A stretch of 64,000 nt of DNA, taken from assembly GCA_039619475.1 (NCBI GenBank), contig CM077115.1, positions 492,983,352-493,047,351 on the forward strand. The letters run 5' to 3'. The stretch is from Icerya purchasi. Its lineage: Eukaryota; Arthropoda; Insecta; Hemiptera; Monophlebidae. The position numbers were made by a program, and so were the translations under genes. Under the pieces are notes generated by a model, which did no database searches, was not told the origin of the DNA, and worked only from the letters and a program-made list of their open reading frames with translations. Shown piece after piece: positions 10,140-22,857 of this stretch (position 1 is its first letter; each line of letters starts with the position of its first letter).

Positions 10140-12620
10140 AGAACAATTAATTACCACACGATGGTCTTAGATGATCTTGTATTGATCGGTTGCTACATTT
10201 AAATCACGATTAACGAATAATATAGCTGTATCATCAGCAAACAAAGCTGCAGTAGTGTTGTCATTTATAAATTTGGTATAATGTTGTATCAAATACACTA
10301 CCCTGTGGTATTCCGGAACGAATGGCATGTACACGAAAGAAGGCACTATCCATTTTTACTTAGGAATATCAGTCACTTAAATATGATCTGAATAGTTCGT
10401 AGTGTTGAAAAGGTAACTTGCTTTTAATTTTGTATAATACACCAGTATATGCCACATTCCATTGAACGCCTTTTAATATCGAAAAAACACGGCTGAACAA
10501 TCCTTTAAAACAGCGATTTATATCATAAATGTATCTGTTCTATAGTTCCACGTTTGTTCTTAAAACTGAACTGCCAGTTTTAGATTAGTTCACTTTTATC
10601 TGAAACTTTAGTTTTTTTTAGAAGTTTTTCAAACCATTTCGAGACAACTGGATACAAACTAATGGATCTGTACGAATTTGCTTTCTGTATTGGTTTACCT
10701 AGTTATATATCATTACGATGGTTGCAAATTTCCATTGGATTGGAAAGTATCCAGCAGGGATGTTGCGGATATCCGCATCCGCAATAATCAATGCGGATGT
10801 TGAGCATGCCGCAAGTCATATGTCACGATGAGAAATTGTGGACAGGGTCAGCGAGTGGCATGTGCTATCGTATTTTGCTGATTAACCAATAGGAGACTAA
10901 CGAATATTGGACAAGCTATCAATAGTTTGTTTTATTTAGGAGTTTGGTTTTAAATCAATTACAACGTGTTTAGGTGCACTTATTGTACGGACATTTTTTT
11001 ATTTACTTCGTTATTATTTGAGTATTTTGCCGTGGATAATCTATTGTGGTAATTTATAAGCGAGCCCGCAATGCCACCACTGACGCGAAGTTTAATTTGG
11101 GCTTATTTTAAACCAGATGAACATGACCGAGATAAATCGTAGTGTAAAATATGAAATAAAACGTACTCTCGCAAGGATCGTACAACTATGTATCTGAAAT
11201 CGGTGCATCCGAAACAATTTAAAGCTCAGGTAATGAAAAACAATTGCAGAAAAAAAAAATATTAACAAGGTAAGTTTCAATAGTATTCATTTATTAGTCT
11301 CGTTTTATGAATATTTCGTAACTGTTGCCAAATGAATCTAATATGAATTGTCAACTAATTACATTTGAGAAATGTTGATCCGATAGTTTTCATTTTTTCA
11401 GTTTAATAATAGGGCAATGATGAGATCTGTATGAGAGCTGATCGAAAAATTGTTTAAATGCCTCCAGAGTTGAAACTAATGTGTCTCATATTTTTCGCCC
11501 CCACACCCGCCTTGCAACTCATTTTACAAGGACTGACAGTGTATTACTGCTCCGCTGACAAGCTGAACAATTATTTAGTGGCGCGGGATTAATTTATGAA
11601 CCTCTGCGAAACAGGTTAGAACCTGAAAAGTGCAACGACATTGCTCTTTATTAAATATAATGCACCAATTTTGAAATTTACCTACTAAAATTTTTATTAT
11701 AAAATAAAGATTATTAAAAATGTGATTATAAAATGAAAATTATTAAAATTACTATTGTAATTCATTTGTTCACACCTAAATTAAACATCTCTTTAAAAAA
11801 AAAAAAAACATCTGCATTCGCATTAGTATCCGCATCTGCAACATCCTTGGTATTCTGTACGGAGGACTGCGTTAAATATATGCGTTTTTAGAATTATAGC
11901 TTTCTTCGGTAGATTTTTTAAAATATTTGCTCTTATTAGGTCATAACTTGGTGCCTTTTTTATCTGTAGAGGTTTTTGGGGGAAACTAATATAGGTATAA
12001 ACATTTAAAATGGCGTCCATAAATGTTACGTACTCTCCGTCATTATTTAATATACTACTCTTGTATCCTTGAAATATACTGGGCAAATATTCAGAAAATA
12101 AATCTGCCTTTTCTGCATTACTGCGTGCCCATGCATTATTATATGTTCTTATCGGAGAACATTGAGAAGTATTATTCTTCATACTTTTCATAGATTTTCA
12201 TCAGTTGTAATTATGAGTGTCAAGTTTATTATGTGTCTATGAATTATGTCATTTTTAAACTCTCGGTTTTTAGTTTTAGGTTGTTTAGCTGATAGGTTTA
12301 AATTAGTTTTATTGATGGGGTTCCGATCGTTACGCCATACTTTCTTAACCGTTTTTTTTCTACGATCATATTTTAATTATTTCCGGATGATTAGTTATTT
12401 GAAAACGTTCATTGCTGTTTTCGGAGTAAGCAAATACGCCCTGAAGACATTTTGTAAAATCTTTAACAGCTATTTCCATTTGTTCTTTCGTTTTTAGAAT
12501 TGCATTTAGATTTATTCTGTTTTCAACATACAGTTTAAAAACGTTCGTCAGTTTTTTCTGTTAGTTACAAAAAAACGGTTTCTTAGGTACTTGTATCACC
12601 GAAATATTAGGATTTCATAT
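10140..12620 (-). pseudogene. Jockey-clade non-LTR retrotransposon pol fragment, interrupted
   Basis: On the minus strand, from high to low coordinates, I read the linker after the endonuclease (about 12.6-12.2 kb), then WARSNAEKADLFSEYL (about 12.12 kb), APSYDLIRANILKNLPKKAI and HIFNAVLRTEY up to 11850. After a 1.1-kb insertion the frame resumes with YFPIQWKFATIVM (about 10.72 kb), GIPQGSVFDTTLYQIY (about 10.29 kb) and FADDTAILFVNRDL (about 10.22 kb). The order, including the FADD active-site motif, is that of jockey-like reverse transcriptases. Many stops and frameshifts show it is dead. The read runs straight across the hAT insertion, which proves the insertion came later. Confidence 0.8.
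10755..11849 (+). mobile_element. hAT element, internally deleted, with BED finger and dimerisation remnants
   Basis: The ends are inverted: CAGGGATGTTGC on the left and, reverse-complemented, CAAGGATGTTGC on the right, followed by further GCGGAT-rich similarity. Flanking 8-bp sequences GTATCCAG (10747-10754) and GTATTCTG (11850-11857) match at six of eight positions, as expected for an old hAT target duplication. Inside, about 11.07-11.23 kb encodes a zf-BED-like stretch (IWAYFKPDE, CKIC, KSVHPKQF). Around 11.57 kb lies a piece like the hAT C-terminal domain (GLIYEPLRNRLEPEKCND). The catalytic middle is missing, so it is a 1,095-bp non-autonomous derivative sitting inside the jockey fragment. 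Confidence 0.85.
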
Positions 12621-12639
12621 TTTAGGCTAGTGCTCTGAT

Positions 12640-13690
12640 GTACCGTCCAGCGAAGACTGTGCGAACGTAATGATTGGCGTTTATTACGTTAGAACAGATT
12701 ATTAATGCAAGGCAATTGATAGATAAAGTCCGTGAGTTCAATGTGACGATATATATGCGTTTTATAGATATCTATAAAGCCTTCGACTCTATTAAATGGG
12801 AAAATGATAGCGCATATTGGAAAGTATGGGAGCACCCGAACAACTTATATGCTTAATAAAGCTATTATGTGAAAATAGCTCAGTTGCTGTTTGTGAATAA
12901 TGTAAAATCATCTGAATTCAGGTTAGGAAAGGGAGTGAAGCAGGGTTGTCTTTTGTCGCCACTGCTGTTTAATATTTGTACAGAACATATTATGCGGCGA
13001 ACATTGAATGATTGAAACGATGGCAGAATTGATAATTTGCAATATGCCAATGACATCCTTATTATAAGTAGCTCCAAAGAAAAGATGATATCCTTTATGG
13101 AAAGATTAGAGGATCAATGTAGAAATTATGGGCTACTTATAAATAGAACTAAAATTAAGATGAGAAACAAGAATGACAAGGACAAGCATAATAAACTATA
13201 CGGGTTTGATGTTGTGGATAATTTTATATATCTCGAGTCAGTATTAACTAAAAATGGAAATTGTCTACTAGACATAAAGCGGCGACTAACTAAAGCGCGC
13301 TGTGCAGTCATTAGACTGACAAAGATTTGAATATAACCTTGTCACTGAACACAAAATTGAATTTTTTTAAACTGTCTAATTTTTCCAATCGCCAAATAAG
13401 CAGGCAAAACCTGGTCTTTTACCGTGGAAGGTATAAACAGGATTGATGGATTTGAAATATGGACGTATAGGAAATCGTTAAGAATATCATGGATGGGCCG
13501 CCGAAAAACAAATGCTTACATTTTAAACGAGCTGGATATTCAGATACACTTAGCAGATAAGATAAGAAAAAGATTTTTAAGTTTTTTTGGACATGTTGCG
13601 CGAGACCTAAACTCTCTGCAACGCCAGATTATTACTGGAAGAATGAACAGGAAGAGGACAAAAGGTAGACCAAGAAGACATTGGGTTTGA
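12640..13690 (+). pseudogene. Non-LTR reverse transcriptase fragment (APE/RT type)
   Basis: In order: TLEQIINARQLIDK and FIDIYKAFDSIKW (12.68-12.80 kb, RT motif A), KGVKQGCLLSPLLFNIC (about 12.93-12.98 kb, motif B), QYANDILIISSSKE (13.04 kb, a YADD-type motif with its first D changed to N), then the thumb and a C-terminal tail with SFFGHVARD and GRMNRKRTKGRPRRHW (13.60-13.69 kb). This resembles the endonuclease/reverse transcriptase elements often annotated as CFDP2-like in insects. The endonuclease is missing and the frames are broken, so it is a 5'-truncated, dead copy. It runs opposite to the neighbouring jockey fragment. Confidence 0.8.
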
Positions 13691-13739
13691 CCAATTAAAA
13701 TTATTAATTGGTATGAGTAGCCTACTCTGAGATAATTTG

Positions 13740-13830
13740 TTTATCAAAAATCTTTCTAACATTATCTATTACTATCGCCTCTAATGAAAGATTTTTTTCC
13801 GTACTAAAAAGGATAAAAAACTATTTATGA
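13740..13830 (+). pseudogene. hAT dimerisation-domain remnant (likely 3' part of the 9.3-kb element)
   Basis: A single frame reads KIFLTLSITIASNERFFSV followed by LKRIKNYL and a stop. This is the conserved hAT C-terminal signature, where (A/S)xExxFSxLKxIKxxL is typical. It has the same orientation as the MYM-type fragment at 9.3-10.1 kb and lies just after the inserted non-LTR copies, so I infer both were one element. Confidence 0.65.
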
Positions 13831-14680
13831 TCAGCTGAATTAATTAATATTTTTTCCTTAATGATATTTTGAATTTTTCTTCCATTAGTGTCTAAGTTAT
13901 GTAAAAAAGAGTAACTGATTTGAACAATATAGGATTATTAATTTTACTTGTAATAAAAATTTAGATTCATTGTAATTTCTTTTTTTAAATTTTTCTATGA
14001 AGTTGGGTTTTCTTAACAGTAATTAAAAATTTTTTTGTTTTTACATCAACTATGTTTTTTCTTTTACATGTTTAAATTTACAATTTCGTATGGAAATAAA
14101 GGACACAAAATTACATAAATATGTAGCTTAAGATATAAAAATTATACTTAAAAACTAGAAATGTATAATAAATAGTTCATATAGTTTACTTTCAATAAAA
14201 AATCTAATTATTGACTTACAGTTTTCCTGAAAAAATTTCCCCTTCCCCCGAGAAAAATTTATATGAGGTTCTTAAACAAGAAGGTATATAAAAAATGAAA
14301 TGGTAACAAAATTTGCCCTACAGTTTAATGAAAAATTATTTTATGATTACAGGGCCATCAGGTGAGCCGTTCAGTGATGTTGTTTTTCACGATACATAAT
14401 GATATTATACAATAAAATATTTTGAAAATGTTACCTTTAATACCATAACAAACTGAAATAAAAATATACTCATTTCATCAAGATGAAAATTTGTATAAGT
14501 GAATAAATGTAATTTTACTTCCATAATCCCAAATGTTTCCAAGTTTTAATTTGGAATAAAAAAATATTCTTTTTCCATTTTATTTGTACAATAAAATTTA
14601 ATTAAATGATAAATCTGACACGTACATTTTATTTTTATTAGTGTAATCTTACATTTTGAGGTAGTACTCGTATTAACTTT
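13831..14680. other. Intergenic, nothing recognised
   Basis: AT-rich sequence with no open frame of note and no clear repeats. Confidence 0.5.
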
Positions 14681-14686
14681 TTTCTA

Positions 14687-14945
14687 GTGCTATATCATGT
14701 GATCAGAGCGGACAATTTCGAAACGTTGCTCATCCAAGGAAAAGTCGACGGAAGAAGAGGTCGAGGTCGTGCGCCGACTAGATGGTGGGACGCAGTGTGC
14801 AAAGTTGCTGGCCGTACATTTCAGGATTGTGTACACATCGCAAGGGATCGGAATTGTTGGCGCAGCCTGATTAATCGGATGACAGATCATGGTCACGTTA
14901 CCCCTGCATGGGGTGAGACGATTCGATGATGATGTGAGAGATACA
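14687..14945 (+). pseudogene. Non-LTR retrotransposon 3' tail, pol C-terminus
   Basis: An 80-codon open stretch reads IQGKVDGRRGRGRAPTRWWD then ARDRNCWRSLINRM. This is the standard C-terminal tail of non-LTR pols (GKxxGxRxRGRxxxRWxD ... AxDRxxWR). It ends in a short GATGATGATG run, the usual simple-repeat tail. The polymerase core is absent, as expected from 5' truncation at integration. Confidence 0.75.
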
Positions 14946-15499
14946 ATTTCGTTTCTTATAGATATCTGTAAAGCTTAAAAATCGCTCATAAACATTTTTC
15001 TTCTTTACATGTTAAAAAACTGTCAACAGTTATGATTTATTCATAATACCATATGTTTTATCTAATAGTATTGAAAGAGTGGGATTGAGTGAATTTCATT
15101 TTTAATTTTTCCTCTTACCATATTAAATAATGCTTTAATAATATAATTTGGTATCTATGGACAAGTTTCACAAAAAATCAAAGATGAATTTAAATAACTG
15201 TATCCAGAGGAGAGCCTTTTTACGTATTTTTTTAATTCAATTATTACAAAATGGCGAAAGCGAATATTTTGTCAATAAAATACTAACGAAAACCGTTGCT
15301 CTGGTTCCGAAAATTAGCTATCATCGTTTGACAAAAATTTTTTACTTAACTTCAAAAATTTAGATTCAGAATTATGTATATATTGCATATCATTTTACAG
15401 CTCGTTTCGTAAAATTTTAATACTTGTAGCAATTTATAACTTCCACATTACTAGCCTACCAAGATCCACATAAGTTATTTAACTTATTCATATATTTTA

Positions 15500-15690
15500 G
15501 AGGAAAAAAATATGTCATTTTACGTTTGGTCATAGACGGAAATATTCAAGGTAAAAGAGGGCCAGGAAGAAGAAAAACGGAATGGTTGGACAATATTACG
15601 GACTGGACTGGACTCAAGAATCTCAATGAATTGATTAGAAAAGCGGAGAAGAAAGCGCTGTAATGACAGTGATCGTCAACGCTCAGGCAC
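15500..15690 (+). pseudogene. Second non-LTR pol C-terminal tail
   Basis: Residues VIDGNIQGKRGPGRRKTEWL and LNELIRKAEKKAL, ending in a stop at about 15662, match the C-terminal tail of insect APE/RT non-LTR pols. Its sequence differs from the tail at 14.7 kb, so it is a separate insertion or family. Confidence 0.7.
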
Positions 15691-15699
15691 TGAGTAAAA

Positions 15700-18600
15700 C
15701 ACTTTTAAGAAGAATATATTTTGATAATTAAAATGCATATAAATTAAATATACGTAAAATATATGTATTCATACTATTGTAAGCCAACATATGTTTATTA
15801 TTTACCAAATTAAACAAATTAAGTATAAATAAAATCAGCTTGCATGCACTAATATAAAAACGAACTTATAGTAAGTGACGATTTATCGTTTTCGAATCAG
15901 TAACATATCAAAACTTACATTAAATATATTTAACGAATAAATGTATTCCTATAAATTAAATATGAATAAAATTTACGTAATCAAAACATAAACATATATT
16001 TCGAATTATAATGTAAACAAAAACGACTTCAACCTGACCACTTGATAACGCTGAAATCGCGACTTTCATAAAACAATCGTTCGTTCAAATTGCAACTTTG
16101 GCACCATTTCATGTATCATACACGTTCTTGCCGACACGAGTTAATCTCATATTTTCTGCGTACAAAGAATTATGTGATATATACAGTAAAAACTGTATGA
16201 TTAAGATGACACCATTAAATTACTAGAATTATACTAAATGACTATTTCTAAACAGTAGCATGAACTGATAAGATTATTTTCAGCATAAATATAGATCTGA
16301 AACGTAAAAAAAGTTTAAAATTATTAGATGAAAAATAAATAAAGAGTGAATAATCTGGCTGTGTGTAATTATGCTCAAAGTAATCAACCAACATGACGTT
16401 TAAGCACTTTAACAAAATGCAAGGAATAATAATAAAATTCAATTTTGTAGAAATGTAAACAGACTGATTCTTTTGTATTATTTTTTGATAAAATTGTAAT
16501 GATCTATTTTTTTTTTAGTATTTCATGGCAAAATATTTTCATTTTAAATGGAACAAATCAAAAATGAAATAAAAATTATTTATATATTATTTCTAACAAA
16601 TAGGCTGAACGCAACAAATTATTAATTATAGCAGCAGCAATCGGTAAAGTTTAGTGAAAATGCCAATAAAGTTATTGTTATCGAATATTATTAAATGGTA
16701 AATTTTCTATTTGAATGAAAAAGTTTTGTATTGTTTGTTTTTTGAAGTAAAAATTAAGTTATTCGAGGTAAATAGAATATTTTTTACATGTTAACGCTTG
16801 TACGCGGAACTTTTAAATTTGTTAATAGTAAATATTTGCATCGAAATATTTGTGTTGATATCAGTTTTTTAAGATTGCAACTTTCTGAAAAAATAATTGT
16901 TCTTCCTTATCGAACAGGTATGAAAATATTTTATTTTAATAAAATAATTTTAAAAATTATGGGCAATATTTGTCATTAACAGTGAGGCAAATTAACAATT
17001 TTATATTTCTATTCAACCATTTTATTCTTTGAAGTTTTTCTAATTATGTCTGGTTATTCTATAAAAAGAAGCATAATTATATAAATAATTTTTTACACTG
17101 CGCTTTTAGTGGCGATTAAATTCTTCGAGCATTAAATCCATATACATAAATATATTTATTTCATTTAAGGAACAGCATTTCATTTAATATCAATTATATA
17201 AATACAAAGATTCAGTTTAATTCTTCAAGTGCCGGAATCAATTAGAATTTAATTTTCTACTTTTAAATTAAGGTTCAAAATAGTTCTTGTTTAATATGTA
17301 CTTGATAAGTTCGTAATTACTTTAATTATTACAAGTATTTATAAAATTTAGTAACCTTTAATTCATTTAATCAACTACGTTAATTTACAAAATTATGACA
17401 CCGAGGTAAATACAGAGGTCGGTGAATTTATGATTTTTTAGAAATATTTCTATTTTTTGTGCACATTTTAAAATTACTCTGCCTATATTGAATTTTTTCA
17501 ATTGTAATTTTTCATTTAAATGGATTATTTGAATTATTAATTTTTTCTTTTTAAACTCGATTTAACTTGTATCATTAGTTGTCATCTGGTAGATAATTAA
17601 TAATCTGGGAACTATTTAAATTTGGCATTCCATATAAAACGACAAATTAGGAAGTATATTTTTCATTTGCAACATGTGTTATACATATATTTCGTTAAAG
17701 TTAAGTAACAAATCAATTTTCAAATGTAGAAAATATTGAATTAATGAATCTGTCGTATTAGGAATACTTGTAATTTTTTAATTTGATCGATTGATTATTT
17801 TATAATAGTGACATATGTGCGGAACGTTTGTTAAAAAGGTTTAAGATATGTCCTCTTTTTCCTCTTTTGCTTTTTATTACATCACCCAAAATTAATTACT
17901 TATTTGTCAGCTATTGTGGAACATGGGGAGCTAAAATAAAAGGAAATTACTGTTATTTTTTAACCCTCTCGTTATAGCGGTGAATATAAAAATGCTTTTT
18001 TAAATAAAATATATAATCTAAATGTATAAATAAATAAGTTAATTTCTTTTTTATCTTTAGTTCAACAACTCCGTTTATAATTTCTTTTAAAATACTATTC
18101 TTTTATGACGACATATATTTTACTTTGTACTAAATTAAGTTTGCGTTTTTCTGCTATATTTCTCATTATTTTCTAGGTTAACTACTTCCATATCAACATC
18201 TCTCATTTTTTTCATTGTTGTTTTTACACAACTTTCGAGAAGGTATCCTTCAAAAAACATTCTACTAGCCAGGTATTTAGGTTTTGTTTTTAACTGATGC
18301 GTTGAACTTTTTACGTTCATATTAAAAACTTTTGTCGTTGACATAATGCTTGTGTAATTTTGTTTCTTTCTTTTATTAGTTGTTGCATTCATATTTTTAA
18401 ACTTTTTCATTTACACTAAATTCTATTTTTGTAACATTCAACTTTGCCTTCTAGTCCTGTTTATCAAGTGCAACCATTAATGTCTTATCTATATATAAGT
18501 TTAAATCAATTGTATTTGTTGTTGAATGGTTCAGTGTGTTCAGGGCCTATTTTTTGGCCTTTTTCCTAGTGTAATACACCATTCTAAAGTCGTGTAAAGT

Positions 18601-19115
18601 GACTGTAAAATGTAGAAATCTTTTTCTTATTTTCGTCGATAGATAAGTTGAAAATGTTTCGTTTGGAAATATTCGTTCTTTGATTTATTTAAATATATTT
18701 CAATATATTCCCGTACAGTAGTTAATAGATTGATTAAAAGGTGCATTATTAACTAAGAAATTAAGCCTGTATTGGGGAAATTTCATGAGCTTTCCTGTGC
18801 GCTGCATGGCTGGAAACCTTGTACATATATACAGATAATTTGTTCATACCGTAATTATTATTATTAATATAAAATTTATAATGTTTATATTTGTACTTTT
18901 AATTTAATTGTTAATATAATCAATAAAAGCTGGATTTGCGAAAAAAGAATACGTATGTAGAATTTATTTCATTTAGAATTAATATCGATTATATTGCTGT
19001 TAGAAAAACTTTTCCTAGTGTGAATACTACCTTTAAAGATGAGAATCTAATCTGAAATGCAAAATTCGGTTTATTAACTAAATTTAAAGCTGTCGAACAA
19101 AGTATTATGCTTTAA
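15700..19115. other. Intergenic, no gene recognised
   Basis: Very AT-rich. The longest open stretch is 91 codons on the minus strand (18135-18410). It is lysine- and asparagine-rich and shows no family motif, so I leave it uncalled. Confidence 0.45.
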
Positions 19116-19119
19116 AAAC

Positions 19120-19345
19120 TGTAAAAGTAAGTAAAGTAAGTCACATTCTCTTGACAGGTTGTCGGAGATTGTGAAGTTTAGGTTTGCAATATACCTAATC
19201 TAATTATACTCTTGGGAGTAGGAAGGCCAATTATTTTTATTGTTGTCTGTTGCTTTGCCATATTTTTCTGATACCTAATTATTTCAAACTGGTAATCCTG
19301 AATTTTTACTTGAGTCTAGAACGAGACAAGTCTCGAATTAATGAT
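19120..19345 (-). repeat. SINE copy C, inverted
   Basis: In reverse complement this matches the SINE bodies at 0.45 and 3.2 kb: the AATAATTAGGTATCAGAAAAAT region, the TACTCCCAAGAGTATAATTA tail region and the ATTGTGAAC-like block. A degraded B-box-like GAGACTTGTCTCGTTC lies near 19.33 kb. Confidence 0.55.
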
Positions 19346-19416
19346 TTCCAGTTTATTTTTTATACATATTATATAAATATATGAAAATATTTTATGGATG
19401 TGGACGGTACGGTGTA

Positions 19417-20591
19417 CATAGTCTAGACATAAATACTGTCAACGTGCGTAATACACCGTCGGACAGGAGAATAGCAATAGACAGGGGCCGATACAACTGC
19501 GTTGGTACACTGTATAGAAATGGAGCGGTCAGATTACCACTTGCCCGTTAATATCGTTAGTTTGATGAAGACAGGGCATGGTGTGTCACGGTTTTACTCG
19601 TTCCCAAAACGATTTTAAATCAGTGAACAGTTCGTGTATCGTATCCTGTGATGTTTTGAACGGGGCAAGTGATGTAATTGGTAGACCGAGAGCCTGACGG
19701 CCATATAGTGCGGGAACAAAAAATGTCTAAACCGTTCGTTGGCGTATCAAAACCCTTGTCCGCTAAAAAAACAGAAAAGAATGGCTAGAGAGATGAATAT
19801 CGCATTGGGAACGGTGTCACGTATCGTTCGCGATGATTTCCATATGCGAGCATACAAATGATGTACGATTCATCTTTTAGATCGAAAAAGTTGAAACACA
19901 TGTACGGCGAAGGTGGTTACAAAAATAACTGTTTACAGATGAAAAAATGTTTACAACGGAAGAAAAGTTTAACAAGCAAAATGATTAGGTGTGTATATCT
20001 GCTCGTCGTATGACGTTAAAGAAAAAGTTCCATGCGTTCAACGGGATTACTACCCCAGTTTTATCATGTTTTGATGGGTCATACGGGGTAACGCTCCTTC
20101 ATTTTTACAAAGCAGGCGTGAAAACGGGCGGGAAGGTTTATGTAAACACAGTTCTGGAACTGTTTGTTAAACCTCCAAACGATACTTTGTTCGCTGGAAT
20201 CGCCTGGGTTTTTCAGCAAGATTCAGCCCCGGTATATAAAGCGAAGTTAGCTCAGAAGTGGCTGCAGCACAATGTTCTCGGCTTCATAGCAGCTTCAGAT
20301 TGCCTCTCCGGTAGTTCAGATTTAAACCCTTCGGATTAAGATCTATCGAATATTCTTGAGGAAATGGCTTATCGAAAATTTGCCCTAGAAACGGTACATC
20401 ATACATTGACCGATAGACGAAGCGTTTATTGTTGTACATTGTCAGTAAAAGTGGTCATGTTGAATAACTAATACACGTTTTTAACAAAAAGGGTCTGTAC
20501 TTTTCAAATATATTTTTTTCGAATTTGCATCATGTTCCATTTTTGTAGTACGTTCGTTGAAAGCGCTGACAGTATTTATGGCTAGACTGTG
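19417..20591 (+). mobile_element. Tc1/mariner-superfamily transposon, inactive
   Basis: Terminal inverted repeats of about 28 bp bound it: CATAGTCTAGACATAAATAC at 19417 and its near-complement at the right end (CACAGTCTAGCCATAAATAC read inwards), with TA before the left end. Inside, broken frames encode an HTH stretch (MAREMNIALGTVSRIVRDDF, about 19.78-19.84 kb), FTDEKMFTTEEKFNKQND (about 19.94 kb, first catalytic D) and an open 116-codon piece (19989-20339) with WVFQQDSAP (second catalytic D) and SSDLNPSD before the stop. Stops and frameshifts inactivate it. Confidence 0.85.
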
Positions 20592-20599
20592 CATATGAT

Positions 20600-21600
20600 A
20601 TGAAAAGTTTACTTTTTTAAGAGTATGAAAAATTTTTAAATATTTTTATTCAGGGGAATGCAACTTGTATTTATTAGACCATTAAATATTGCATATAAAA
20701 TTTACAAACTTCGGTTAATCAGTATTAGTAAATCGGCACATAGATTATGTTTTGCGGTGTAAATGAAGGTGGGGAAATGATGTTTTCTTTTCCTTTTTTC
20801 TTTTTTTTTATCCTTTTCATAAAGTTTCTCGATTAATTAAAATTTTTTTTACAGAATATGTCTTCGATTAGTGTACTAAATATTACTAGTAATATCGTTA
20901 ATAAATTTTACGTGACTGCTTCTTGTAATCGACTGCATTTTTATTTTAAATTGCCTACACTTGTTCTGAAATTTGTTCAGGAAGAAGAAATGTTTTAATA
21001 ATGTTGTATTAGACGTTAACATTTTTGTATGAATTTTCCGACACGAAGCATAGGAAACAAGAATTTAATAAAGCTTTCTATTTCGGAACAACATTTTTTA
21101 AATCACATTGATCTTAAGAGAGAATCCACGAAAAATATTAAGATTGTAATAAATGTTACTTTTCATTGTTTAATATCGGTACTAATATACGAACCTTCCT
21201 GTTTCTACTGTTTTCGCAACTGTTAACCTTTTTATGTTTCAAATTATTCTTCGACCTTAAATGAACGATCTAGGTCTTCTTGCGGTTTTGCATAAGAACC
21301 TAATTCTTTTTAACTATACGAAAAGATATAGTTTATTCGAAGTCGGAACCGTTTGTCCTATTTTTGAATTCACTTGTACTCGTTTTTAGGCTTTATACGG
21401 AAGTAAACGATCTATTAACAAATTTTAACAAATCGCTCAATAATAACCCTTTCCATTTTTTTATTGTTACGCCAGTAACATCTGTTAAATTAAATTTTGC
21501 GGGGAAAAGATTCATATAAACCATTTTTTAAAATTTTAACAAAGTTTTACAACGCAGGAATATAAGTAATCAAAAAAAAAAAAGAAGTTTGTATATGCAT
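20600..21600. other. Intergenic, nothing recognised
   Basis: AT-rich without a credible open frame. It ends in a TA microsatellite that is the target of the next mariner. Confidence 0.5.
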
Positions 21601-21619
21601 ATATATATATATATATATG

Positions 21620-22857
21620 CGAGGTCTGTTCAAAAAATAAGGACACTTTTTATTTTCCTCGAAAAGTATTTATTTATTCAACAATATCTATTTTGTCCCT
21701 TTCAAAGTAATCCCCCTCAGATATATTACACTTGTGCCAGAGTTTTTTCCAATCCTCGAAGCACTTCTGATATGTGCTTGTTGGTATGGCCTTGAGCTCT
21801 TCCTGCGATGCGGTCTTTATTTCCTCAATCGTGGTAAACCTTCGTCCTTTCATGGGTCTTTTCAGTTTTTGGAACAAGAAAAAGTCACGGTGACTACGAT
21901 ATGATTACGGCGTTGTTTTTGGCCAAAAGATCGCGAACACGGAACAATGTGTGAGCGGGTGCATTATCGTGATGCAAAAGCCATGAATTGTTATTCCGCA
22001 AATCCGGTCGTTTTCTTCGTATTTCTTCACGCAAATGGCGCATAACTTCAAGGTAATATTCCGTATTGACCATACGACCTTTTGACAAGAACTCATGATG
22101 CACCACGCCATTGTAATAAAAAAAGAACAGTGAGCAAAACCTTCACATTTGACCGAACTTGGTGTGCTTTTTCGGCCTTGGCTCTTCTGGCCGCTTCTAT
22201 TGGGATGATTATGCTTTGGCTTCGACGTCATAACCATATACCTATGTTTCGTCACCAGTTATGATCCTTTTGAGCAAATCTGGATCGTCGTTGACATCAT
22301 TCAACAGCTCCTGAGCGATGCTCATGCGATGGTTCTTTTGGTCGAAATTTAGCAATTTCGGAACAAACTTCGCTGACACACGTTCTATGCCCATGGCATG
22401 AGCCAACCGATATGCTGCCATCCTCAGCAACTTCTCTAATAGTGGTTCGACAGTTCTCCCTAACAATTTTGTTCACTGCTTCAGTGGTTTCATCGGTTGT
22501 TGACGTGCTGGGACGTCCAGGGTAAGCATCATCATTAATATCTTTTCGACCTTCTGTGAAAAGCTTGTACCACTTATAAATATTTTTTTTTGCTCACAGT
22601 AGACTCACCAACTGCCACAGTCAACATTTCAGGTGCGCTGAAGCACTTAATTTTATTCTTCATAGCAAAAAATTGCCAAACCCGCTAAAATACGCCTAAC
22701 TTTTATAACTGTCAAACACAAACTAAAAATGCAAAACAGCTGATAGTGTCAACATATGTTGGAGGCATGTGTAGCAACATAGAAAAAAAAAATCCCAAAT
22801 CGAATGTACATAGCCCGCGAAATTTAAAAAGTCACCTTATTTTTTAAACAGACCTCG
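21620..22857 (-). mobile_element. Mariner element, nearly full length but frameshifted
   Basis: The ends are inverted repeats beginning CGAGGTCTGTT(C/T)AAAAAA, 1,238 bp apart, inserted in a TA microsatellite (TA runs at 21599-21618 and 22858-22868). On the minus strand the transposase starts near 22663 (MKNKIKCFSAPEML) and continues through several frames: ESTVSKK, then the 22466-22242 frame ending ITGDET (first catalytic D), then WLLHHDNAPAHTLF (second D), then HRDFFLF and KLKRPMKGRRFTT (third D region), and a C-terminal GDYFERDKIDI. Motif order and length are typical for mariner. At least four frameshifts and stops disable it. Confidence 0.9.

Noticed and set aside
13126..13311. Minus-strand frame opposite the RT fragment
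   Set aside because: Shadow of the plus-strand reverse transcriptase, which has ordered RT motifs.
18135..18410. 91-codon minus-strand open frame as a gene
   Set aside because: Lys/Asn-rich, no motif, no promoter or splice context, and expected by chance in a region this AT-rich.
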